DNA from: Cochliopodium minus
Taxonomy: Eukaryota > Discosea > Himatismenida > Cochliopodiidae
Length of the DNA: 20,954 bases
Reading direction: 5' to 3'
Assembly (NCBI GenBank): GCA_024220525.1
Contig: JAMYWO010000067.1
Coordinates: forward strand, 59,636-80,589
Shown: positions 1-8,104 of the stretch, piece after piece
Numbering within the stretch: the stretch's first letter is position 1
How the letters are laid out: every line of letters begins with the position of its first letter
Program-made: the position numbers and the translations under genes
The notes under the pieces: model-generated
Databases searched by the model: none
What the model was told of the DNA's origin: nothing
The model's input: the letters and a program-made list of their open reading frames with translations, nothing else

Positions 1-174
1 ACATTTGATTTTGAAATATGGGCAATTGAGAGATAGACTCAGCAACCAATCCTCCAAAGTGCAAGAAACAGACCTCCTGAGTCCCTTCTCTTGGCGCTCT
101 CTAAACAATGTGCCGTCATCCCCTTTGACAAATCTCCAACTCCACCAAAAAGATTCTGTCTTCGAATTAAACAA
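1..174. other. Possible exon of unresolved gene at left edge
   Basis: This block is clearly less A+T rich than what follows and ends in a plausible donor (GTATTT at 175-180), so it may be an exon. On the + strand, the frame that would splice in phase to the oxidase exon at 813 has a TAG at 34-36; a second + frame is fully open but splices out of phase. Neither translation resembles the part of a sarcosine-oxidase-type protein expected before its C-terminal motif, and the minus strand gives nothing recognisable. It may belong to the oxidase gene, to another gene, or to neither. Confidence 0.3.
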
Positions 175-666
175 GTATTTTATTTTATTTCTTTTTTTTA
201 TTTTTTTTGATTTTGATTTTTTATTTTTGATATTTTATTTCATTTTTTAAAGTTTAGATTCACTTCCATTAATTTTTTACTTTTAAATTTATTTTTCATT
301 TTTATATCACTTTTTAAATTTTTTTATATTCATCTTTAAAGGTTAATTTTTTAATATTATTTTAACAAGTTTTATTAATTTAACTTTTCAAAAATTTTGT
401 ATTTTATTTTTTATTATTTTTGTCTTTATTTTTTACATTTTTATATCACTTTTTAAATTTTTTTTTTTATATTTTTATATTTAAAGTTTTATTAATTTAA
501 TCCTTTTTAAAAAGTTTATCTTGAATTTTTGAATTTTTATATTTTTTTATATTTTTTTATTTTTTTACATTTTTATATTATTTATTTCTTTAAAATTTTT
601 TTTTTTATTTTTTATTTTTTATTTTTTATTTTTTTATTTTTTATTTTTTTATTTTTTATTTTTATT

Positions 667-716
<50 letters not shown>

Positions 717-812
717 ATTTTTCATTTTTTACTTTTTATTTTTATTTATTTTATTTTTATTTTTATTTTTTTGAATTTTATTATGTCGAAATTTTGACCA
801 TTTTTTTAAAAG
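175..812 (+). repeat. T-rich low-complexity stretch, probable long intron
   Basis: About 640 nt with almost no coding potential. It consists of long T runs broken by single A bases; from about 591 to 775 the pattern is close to a TTTTTTA heptamer satellite with slippage variants. Phe/Ile-only open frames here are artefacts. A splice acceptor (AAAG or GCAG) lies at 811-816, immediately before the oxidase exon, so the simplest reading is the last long intron of that gene. Confidence 0.6.
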
Positions 813-1222
813 GCAGATGCTCCTGTTGTTCATTACCGAGTTTGTTTCTATTCTATGACTTTTGATGAAGATTTTTTTATTTGCGATCATCCTCATTACA
901 AAGGACTCATTTTATCTACAGGTGGATCAGGACATGGTAAAAAAAGAATTAAATAAAGAACAAATTATTTTTATTTATTTAATTATAAAAAATCATTTAT
1001 TTTTAAATTTTATTAGTTTTTATTTATAAAATTTTTATTTTCTGTCTTTTAATTAATTTAGCATTTAAATTTGGTTATATGCTTGGTAAATTAACTTCGG
1101 ACGTTTTTGAAGGGAAAAAGAACAAATATTCCCAGAGATTTGCATATAGGGAGCCTGACAATTCTGTAAATGGTCCCGTTTATACCAAAATTCACGAAAA
1201 GAAAACTTATTCTTCTTTATAA
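813..1222 (+). CDS. FAD-dependent sarcosine/amino-acid oxidase, C-terminal part
   Basis: Two exons, 813-936 and 1062-1222, joined in phase 1 across a GT-AG intron of 125 nt. They give the C-terminal end of a D-amino-acid-oxidase-superfamily flavoenzyme (sarcosine / fructosyl-amine / N-methyl amino acid oxidase type), which oxidises a secondary amine and makes hydrogen peroxide. Visible hallmarks are CFYSMTFDEDFFICDHP, then GLILSTGGSGHAFKFG, the conserved FAD-binding and active-site end of the family, and a closing RFAYRE like the RFRWRE of bacterial and fungal relatives. The last residues are SSL, close to the peroxisomal SKL signal. The start of exon 813 may instead be 817. Everything upstream is outside the window or unresolved. 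An AATAAA at 1234-1239 could be the polyadenylation signal. The substrate cannot be told. Confidence 0.8.
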
Positions 1223-1334
1223 TTTAATCATTCAATAAAAAAAATTTTAAGAAAATAACAAGAATTCAAATCCTTTTAAACTTTATTTATTTTCCATAAA
1301 AAATTAAAAAATAATCTTTTTGTTAAGTTTATTT

Positions 1335-2359
1335 TTAGTTTGTGAAGCTAACGAATTCCACCGAAACTGGTTCTGTTATAGAAACAATAAAATAAACTTC
1401 ATTTGGTATTTTCACATTCAAAGTATGTTTTTGAGCAGATTCAGAAAAAACTTCTATTGTTGATGTTTTGGGATCACAAAAAAAGGTGATCACCTCGTTT
1501 GGTAAGTAACTTTTACCCCAACTACTATCACATCCTTTGTTATGATACAATCTGCCATTTGTACAAATAACCCATCCTTCAGTTGTATAGCCTGGAAAAC
1601 CATCGTTCCTTACATCTTTTGATCCAACTCCGAACCATCCATATCCACTCAACTTAAATTTTATAGTGAAGGATTCTGTGAGTAAAATAGGATATCTGAC
1701 TACTGGATAATAATGATAATCCGCAAAAAAATGGTTGGTAGAACTCTTTTTCCAAGTTGCTATTTTAAATTGAGAGGAAAAGGTGAAAAATTCTTTGCTA
1801 AAGTTGCCATCAAAACAGTTTTGAAATTTCATATTTTCTCTCATCTGTGTTATCTCTTTTTTGAGTTCCTCTATCTCCTCGGCCATTCTTTTGTTTTCGA
1901 TAACGAGTTGATCAACTTCCTTGGTCCTTTTTGTCTCCAATTCATTTTTGGAGACAATCATTTCCTTCAACTTTTCGATTTCTAAATCTTTCATCAAGAG
2001 AGATAATGTAATTCCACCAAACCAATATCGAACTTTTCTTTGCAGCCTTTGCATTCTGTAAAATGATTTTCTCTCGTTTGTGGATGTTTTTCAATATCCT
2101 TCATTATCATTTCTTCTTTGCAAATCATGCATTCACATTTCAAATTCAAAATCTTTTTCTTCATTAATTCATTGTCCTTTACCGATTCCACTTCACAACA
2201 ATTTTTATCTCCCAAACAAGCTGCACAAAAGGTAGAAAAACATATTTGGCAGAAATTTGGATCCAACATGAGCAATGTACATTTTGAGCAAATTATTGTT
2301 TTGAATATTTTTTTTTCAACATTCAACAGAAATATTTCTTTAAAAATTATAATATCCAT
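1335..2359 (-). CDS. TRIM-like RING/TRAF-zinc-finger/coiled-coil/SPRY protein, frame broken
   Basis: From the ATG at 2359, the first part has paired cysteines in a degenerate RING (ICSKC, FCQIC, FCAAC) and then a TRAF-type finger (CECMICKEEM, ECKGCKEKF, closing His in LVELHYLS). A heptad-rich coiled coil follows (KDLEIEKLKEM onward), then a C-terminal SPRY/B30.2-like domain with WFGVGSKD, EGWVICTNGRLY and a closing VSVEFVSF. This is the layout of TRIM/TRAF-like E3 ubiquitin ligases, so a ligase or adaptor role is inferred. The two halves lie in different frames, changing near 1993-2010. Either one base is missing just before the final finger cysteine, or a 35-nt GT-AG intron is spliced out. 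Missing RING ligands make catalytic activity doubtful. The gene is divergent from the heme lyase, 92 bp away, and converges with the oxidase, 112 bp away. Confidence 0.65.
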
Positions 2360-2451
2360 TTTTTTATTTTTTTTAATTTAAAAAATTTGTATTTCATTCA
2401 AATCTTAACATTATATTCGAATCCTTTGCTAAAAAATTATTCCAGTTTTAT
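2360..2451. promoter_or_regulatory. Short bidirectional promoter region
   Basis: Only 92 bp separate the two divergent start codons, so both core promoters and both 5' leaders must lie here or overlap the genes. The minus-strand leader carries CAAATTTTTTAAATT at 2375-2389, then an A run up to the ATG. A very similar string precedes the start of the C2-domain gene at 8042. No clear TATA box can be separated from the A+T background. Confidence 0.4.
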
Positions 2452-3539
2452 TTGAATGGTTTCATTTCTAGTTTCAATTCGTTTTTCATTCAAAAAATGA
2501 ATTCAAAAAAAAATAAAAAAAAAATGAGTGGATGTCCAATTGATCATGGAAAAATGAAACAAGGTGAAAATCCACATTTTAATCCTCATAAAGTTGCATC
2601 AAAAGAAGATAAAAAAATTAATAATCCGCAAAAAAGCGAATGTCCTATGAATATGGAAGAAAATGCCAATGACAGTGTCAATCCCAAAAATCTGATGGAA
2701 TTGAAGCCTAATCAGAAGCAATATCCTGGACAAATACATTCATTGTCAAAGGATAGAATCAAATCTAATATCCCAAAGGCTGGTGGTGAGGAGGGTGAGA
2801 CTTGGGAATATCCATCTCCCCAAATGTTTTATAATGCGATGAAGCGTAAGGGATGGACCCCTGAGGAGAGGGATATGCCATATACTGTGGCCATTCATAA
2901 TACTGTAAATGAACAAGCTTGGGTAGAAATTATGAAATATGAAGAGTTGCATAAAGATGTGTAAGATAAAGATATTTATTTTTACCTTTGTGAAGAAAAT
3001 AATAATATATTTTAACTAGATAATAATAAAATTGATCTATATAAAATCATATCAAATAAAAATCAATGATACATGAAAAGATCATGGAATATTGTTGAAT
3101 GCCAAAACATCCTTTAAAAAATTTTTGAATAAAAAAAAAAAAAGGATAAAGATTTCATATTTTTCTTATTTAGATGTTCAACACCAAAATTGATCTCCTT
3201 CAAAGGAAGAGCAAGAGATCACTCACCAAAAGGTAGAAATAAATATCCATTTAAAATTTTTTTATTATTAATTTTTGATTCAAAGCAAAATTTAGAATGT
3301 GGTTTGGATATGAAAAACCATTCGACAGACACGATTGGTTGGTGGACAGATGTGGTCAAGAAGTGAGATATATAATAGATTATTATGGAAATGACAAAGA
3401 CCAAAACATCAACGTCTTCCTTGATGTACGCCCTGGGTTGGATAATTTTGGAAATTTCTTCGACAGAATTAAGTATCAAGCCAAAAATTTTACAAAGATA
3501 TTTAAATCCGAAGAAATAAAGATCAAAGAAAGCAATTGA
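2452..3539 (+). CDS. HCCS: Holocytochrome c synthase (cytochrome c heme lyase)
   Basis: Covalently attaches heme to the CXXCH motif of apocytochrome c in the mitochondrial intermembrane space (System III). Exons 2452-2960, 3174-3232 and 3286-3539 keep phase and give 273 residues, near the usual family length. Signature blocks follow in order: WEYPSPQMFYNAMKRKGW, VNEQAWVEIM, CSTPKLISFKGRARDHSPK, PFDRHDWLVDRCG and EVRYIIDYYG, then FLDVRPGLDNF. His205 in FDRHDW matches the heme-ligating histidine known in the human enzyme. Two Cys-Pro heme-regulatory-like motifs occur near residues 28 and 64. The first ATG gives a hydrophobic extension; internal ATGs at 2497 and 2524 would give about 258 and 249 residues and are equally plausible starts. 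The stop is TGA, showing that UGA is not reassigned. Confidence 0.95.
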
Positions 3540-3598
3540 TTAAAAAAAAAAATTTTTTATTTAACAAATAAGAATGAAGATCCCATCTCCTTTTTTTT

Positions 3599-5566
3599 TT
3601 ATTTATTTTCGGGCATATTCTTTTCAAAATTCTCGATATTATTTTGAATTTCTTTGATGCGCTGATTCAAATCATCGATTTCTCGCTCAGTGATCTCCAT
3701 GTCCAAATAAACGCTATCAACCTTGATCTGACAATTCAAAATGGTAGTGTTAAACTCTTCTCCCTTGTTCAAAAGATCATAGAGTTTGATTTCATTAGGA
3801 TCAGTGATGATTCTCTTGGCCGGAGGCTCCTTCTTAAAACTACGAGTTCGTTTGAAAAAATTTGACTTTTCATCTTCGCGAAAGTCCATATTTCGACGGA
3901 TGTAATTACTTGAGCCACTGAACTTTTTGGAGAAGGGTGGGAGACCTTCTGGGTAAGATGATGGTGGAGGATTGTTGGAGAGGGGATGATATTTGTGATC
4001 GTTGTGTTCGGAAATTATGGGTTTTTTGGGAGGGAAGGAAGAATGGGGTAAATCATTGTGAAGGTAAATATTATTATCTACATTATGATTGTGTGAATTA
4101 TTATGATTATGATTATGTGATGGATTATGATGCGAATTATGATTATTATGATGTTGAATGTGATGATTAGGATGCGATGAATATTTGTCAGGGGAGATAT
4201 AATCAGAATATTGATCGATTTGGGAGCTCGATCTCTCGTAGGGAAGAGATGATGATAAGCCACGATCTATCAAAGACTGACTACGTTCAATCGGAGGAAG
4301 ATCATCATGATTCCGACCCTCATAAGGATGATTCCTTTCATAATGGAGAATATCACGATGATTATCACGATGATGATCACGTATCTCTCTATGATTATCC
4401 CTCATTATCTCCCTATGATTATCTCTTATCAACTCCCCACGATGATTCTCCCTACTATTGATATGAGGCTCCCCACGATGATTCTCGCGGATGAATTCAC
4501 GAGAATGTTGTGATTCCCGAAGAGGTTCTCGAATGCTTTCTCTGTGAGTTTCTCTCAGGATCTCCCTGGTGGGAATGATGATATTCTCCCTGCTTGGAAT
4601 GATGATATTCTCCCTGCTTGGAATGATATTCTCTCTGCTGGGAATGATAATATTCTCTCTGTGAGACTCCCTAGTTGGAGGTTCTCGATTTGGTTCTCTT
4701 ATAATGGGTTCTCTATTGGGATCTCTATTGGGTTCTCTGATTATGGGATCTCTTATAATGGGCTCTCTATTGGGTTCTCTGACATTGGATTCTCTGAGAT
4801 TGGGATCTCTAACAGATTCTTTGTTTGAATCTCTGATATTGAGATCTCTATTGGGTTCCCTATTAGGTTCTCTGTTGATGGAATCTTTTATAATGGGCTC
4901 TCTATTGGGTTCTCTGACATTGGGTTCTCTGATATTAGGATCTCTATTGGGCTCTCTGGGTTGGGTTGTGATATTCTCTCTCAGAGTTTCCCTCGGAGGA
5001 GGATCATCAGTCATATTATCACTTATCAATCTTTCCTCTCCATTATTGCGTTCCCTTTCATAATTGACATTTGAACTTCTCTCATAACTATTCCTTTCGT
5101 AATTGATTCGATCATGATTTCCCCTATTATCATAATTTCCCCTCTCATAACCATTAACCTCATAATTGGAGATTCTATCATCATGCAGACCATCATATTT
5201 CTTTCTTTCGTGAAATTCTGGCTCATGATCGTAAAATGATCGCTCATATTTAGGGATCCTCTCATTATAGCCATGACTTCTTTCAAATTTCTCCCTCCTT
5301 TCAAATTCTGGTTCTCTATCATATTTGTAACTGCGCACCATTTGATCATATTTCCCTCTTTCATAATCTGAATCTCTTTCATAAATTCTCTCATATGGTA
5401 TTCTATCGCTATAACTTCTATCACTGTATTCTCTTCTCTTATATCCTCTTTCATAGGGAGGTTCATCTATATATTTGCCATGTTGCTTTGAAAATTCTCT
5501 CCTTGTGGGAGAAGAATATCTCGGTATCCAACTTGGATGTCTTGAATTATTATGTCGCCCATTCAT
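3599..5566 (-). CDS. Arg/Glu-rich tandem-repeat protein, unknown function
   Basis: One uninterrupted frame of 655 residues; not a recognised family. Residues 31-175 are rich in Tyr-Glu-Arg (YERG, YERS). Residues 203-297 are short tandem repeats of the REPN/RDPN/REPI type. Residues 298-335 repeat SRENIIIP, and 336-410 are RENHR/RDNHR-like. Residues 465-505 are His/Asn-rich. The tail (about 555-655) is basic and then turns into a probable coiled coil (EITEREIDDLNQRIKEIQNN). No membrane segment or signal peptide is seen. Mixed-charge RE/RD repeats are typical of nuclear RNA-processing and condensate-forming proteins, so a nuclear role is a guess from composition only. The opposite strand shows long apparent frames here (for example GSLLGSL repeats) that are mirror images of the repeat. 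The gene converges with the heme lyase, 59 bp away. Confidence 0.8.
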   Translation of the reverse strand: MNGRHNNSRHPSWIPRYSSPTRREFSKQHGKYIDEPPYERGYKRREYSDRSYSDRIPYERIYERDSDYERGKYDQMVRSYKYDREPEFERREKFERSHGYNERIPKYERSFYDHEPEFHERKKYDGLHDDRISNYEVNGYERGNYDNRGNHDRINYERNSYERSSNVNYERERNNGEERLISDNMTDDPPPRETLRENITTQPREPNRDPNIREPNVREPNREPIIKDSINREPNREPNRDLNIRDSNKESVRDPNLRESNVREPNREPIIRDPIIREPNRDPNREPIIREPNREPPTRESHRENIIIPSRENIIPSRENIIIPSRENIIIPTREILRETHRESIREPLRESQHSREFIRENHRGEPHINSRENHRGELIRDNHREIMRDNHREIRDHHRDNHRDILHYERNHPYEGRNHDDLPPIERSQSLIDRGLSSSLPYERSSSQIDQYSDYISPDKYSSHPNHHIQHHNNHNSHHNPSHNHNHNNSHNHNVDNNIYLHNDLPHSSFPPKKPIISEHNDHKYHPLSNNPPPSSYPEGLPPFSKKFSGSSNYIRRNMDFREDEKSNFFKRTRSFKKEPPAKRIITDPNEIKLYDLLNKGEEFNTTILNCQIKVDSVYLDMEITEREIDDLNQRIKEIQNNIENFEKNMPENK

Positions 5567-5611
5567 CCCTCCACTCTTTTTTGGGAATCTCTTTTCATAT
5601 TTGCGTCCATT
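5567..5611 (-). promoter_or_regulatory. Upstream open reading frame touching the main start
   Basis: An ATG at about 5611 opens a 15-codon frame (MDANMKRDSQKRVEG) whose TGA overlaps the start codon of the Arg/Glu-rich gene as ATGA. This is the geometry used for termination-reinitiation. A second short upstream ATG lies just before it. Alternatively the main frame continues upstream to a splice acceptor (TTTCAAAG), which would add about 18 residues and remove the uORF. Confidence 0.35.
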
Positions 5612-5992
5612 TCTTTGAAATAAAAACCATTTTAGTTAAAATAAATGTCAAATGATAATTCTTTAATTGGAAATATTATTAAATATCTCATTTATATAAC
5701 CTAATATTTTTCCAATTTATTTTATCCTTTTATTACCCATAAAATTTATTGAATTTTGGATCATTATGTTCCCTCATTTTTCCATCATACTCGAATTTTT
5801 CTTTATTCATATCGTATTATTAACAATTTGTTCCAATTTGCAGAATAAAGAAACTGTTGTTGAGAAAAACTTTTTTTTTATTTTTAATTATTTATAAAAC
5901 TATTTTTTTTTTGTTGAAAAGATTGGCAAAAAAAAAGAAAGTGGAGTGATTCCAATTTTGGGAACATATTTTTCTTTTTACAGAATAATTGA
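5612..5992. other. Intergenic region between MED31 and the Arg/Glu-rich gene
   Basis: About 380 bp of A+T-rich sequence holding the 3' flank of MED31 and the promoter and leader of the downstream gene. I see no conserved protein motif, RNA gene or repeat here. Confidence 0.5.
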
Positions 5993-6541
5993 TTATTTTT
6001 CTTCAGCAGTATCCATCATATCAAAATTATTGTTATTATTTTCATCAATTATGCCATTATTGTTATTTTCATCTAGATTACCTATATTCTTCTCATCAAT
6101 TGATGCTGAAGGATCAAAATTTTCATAATTCCTCAATATCTTTTGTTTATAAAACTTCCAATGATTAAATTGTTGTGTTTCGATCATATTAATAAAATTG
6201 ATGGGATTATTGGTGATTTTATCTCTGAAATTCGGATCTTGGAGTAATCTCAAAAATTCCAAACAATGAGGGAAGAATATATATCTACAATATGGAGGAT
6301 CCCTCCAATATGTTAAATATTTCAAATACTCGATAAATGATTCCTTTTTAAAATATTGATTATCGGCCAAATCTAAGATTAGGGAAAAATATATTCAAAA
6401 TTAAAATAATTTTATATTTTTGGTGTTACGTTTTAGATATGGAGGATATCCCAACAATTGGACAAATTCCAATTCCATGTTGAATCTTTTTTTGGCAGTT
6501 TCTGGTGTTTCTTCCCATTTTTTTTTAGTGATAACTTGCAT
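5993..6541 (-). CDS. MED31: Mediator complex subunit 31
   Basis: MED31 (Soh1) sits in the middle module of Mediator, which connects transcription factors to RNA polymerase II. Exon 1 is 6541-6430 and exon 2 is 6372-5993, joined in phase 1 across a 56-nt intron, giving 163 residues. The conserved core is nearly complete: RFNMELEFVQLLGYPPYLKH, LADNQYFKKESFIEYLKYL, TYWRDPPYCRYIFFPHCLEF, LRLLQDPNFRDKI, then IETQQFNHWKFYKQKI. The start is the only ATG before the core. The last 50 or so residues are an acidic, Asn-rich tail, which makes the protein longer than the roughly 130-residue animal and yeast forms. Its start lies 78 bp from the stop of the C2-domain gene on the same strand. Confidence 0.95.
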
Positions 6542-6619
6542 TCAAATTTTTTTTATTTATTTTTTATTGCTTTGAAAATTTTTTAATTTACAATATAAAT
6601 CATCTTTGTTTTCACAATT

Positions 6620-8042
6620 TTAAGACCTCCAAAATTTGAAAATAATGACGACAACAGAAATAATGAACATAACCAAAGCAAAAGGATAGAAAGCAGAGGA
6701 AGTCAAAGAAGCAAGCTCATCAATGGCTTGTTTCTCAAAAGAAGTGGTGGACTGGCGGGGATCATGTTGAACAAGCTTCTCACTCAAAGTCTTGGTGACT
6801 TCTTTTAGGGCATTGACTTGGCTGGTGAGTTGGATGATTTTGTTATCTTTCTCATACACTTCTTTAAGTTTGTTTTCAGTTTCAAAATCTTTGTTTTTGG
6901 CATTTTGAAGATTTTTTTTGTATTTTCGGTTCAATTCTTCATAATCGGCACATTTTAGCTGATATTTCTCCTCCTTTTCCATCAATTGCTGATTCATCTT
7001 CTCGATCTGCTTCTCTGCTTCGGAATCTCCTCTATTATTAATCTCCTCCTTCAATTGTTTGATCTCCATCTCTTTTTCGGAGAATGTGTTTTTAATTTTT
7101 TCAAATTTCTGTTGTGTCTTCTCCAAAGATGTTTTAGTGCTATTATACAATTGGAAGAGATCCCTATATTTCTTCTGCATCTCCAATAATTTCGCTTCGG
7201 GCTCCAAATATTGATTTATCTTCATATTCTTGGTGGAAGGGATGAATCCTTCCTCCTCATCTTCTTTATCTTTACTCTCATTATTTTCTTCATCGTTCAT
7301 ACTGCTATTATTGGTGTTTCTGTTTTCATCACTATTATTTATTTCTTCACCTGCATTATAACTCGAGATGGTGAACAAGATCTTCATATTAGATGGATGA
7401 TTCGATGTGGGATTCAATTGCAATGATATTTGCTCGTCTTTCACATCGATATATGATGCAAGATCTATTTCTCCTGTACCTAATTGAACAGTTGTCCTTC
7501 CTTTTTTCTATATTCAAATAAAAATGTTTGGATGATGTCATATTAATTTTGAGATATTTCCATATTGATTTATGGGTTATTTATAACATAATGAAAATAA
7601 TTATGCCAATCACCATACACTGTAAATATCAATTGTATAAGATTATCCATACACATATTAAAAAAGAAAAAAAAATTTCCCCTTATGAATTTGAAATTAA
7701 AATTTGAAAGAGAATTATATAATTTAAATCTTTTGAATGAAACATGTATGTATCAATATAATTATTATGTACCGTCCTCAATGAAAATAAAACAATTTTG
7801 GATTGATATCCTTTAGTTTTTGTTGATAAGGATGTTGATATTCTTATTGGCTTGTTCCATTCGGCCATGACACATTTCTCTTTTTTATCAAAGATCGAAT
7901 CATTCTTGACGGTTTGTTTGATGGTTTGGAATCTATTGTTATCCAATAACTGTGTAACTTTGATATAACATCCTTTTGCTTCATTAGGGAGATTGATAGC
8001 TGATTTGATGATTATATCAAACACCTTTTTTTCTTTTTTCAT
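6620..8042 (-). CDS. NT-type C2 domain, coiled-coil, tail-anchored membrane protein
   Basis: Exon 1 is 8042-7773 and exon 2 is 7507-6620, joined in phase 0 across a 265-nt intron; 385 residues. The first 140 or so residues match the NT-C2 domain (EEIG1/EHBP1 type), with VFDIIIKSAINLP, AEWNKPIRI and, right after the splice, KKGRTTVQLGTGEIDLASY, the typical LG.xxIDLAxY strand. Splitting this motif across the junction supports the intron. An acidic Asn/Ser-rich linker follows, then a long charged coiled coil (about 190-340). The last 23 residues are a single hydrophobic segment (FALVMFIISVVVIIFKFW) ending in RS, so the protein is probably tail-anchored with its bulk in the cytosol. NT-C2 proteins bind membranes or partners in trafficking and cytoskeleton linkage; an organelle-tethering role is inferred. 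Confidence 0.8.
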
Positions 8043-8104
8043 TTTTTTTTAATTTAATTAATTTAAAAATTTGAAATTAAAATGATTTAATTCTAATCAA
8101 ATTT

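Noticed and set aside
529-774. Open frame rich in Phe and Ile on the + strand
   Set aside because: Translation of a T-run satellite only; no ordered protein signal.
4544-5063. Plus-strand frames with GSLLGSL repeats
   Set aside because: Mirror image of the REPN-type repeats of the minus-strand gene, which has one long frame and normal start and stop.
5026-5466. A 146-codon Met-rich minus-strand frame
   Set aside because: Shifted-frame shadow of the Arg/Glu-rich gene.
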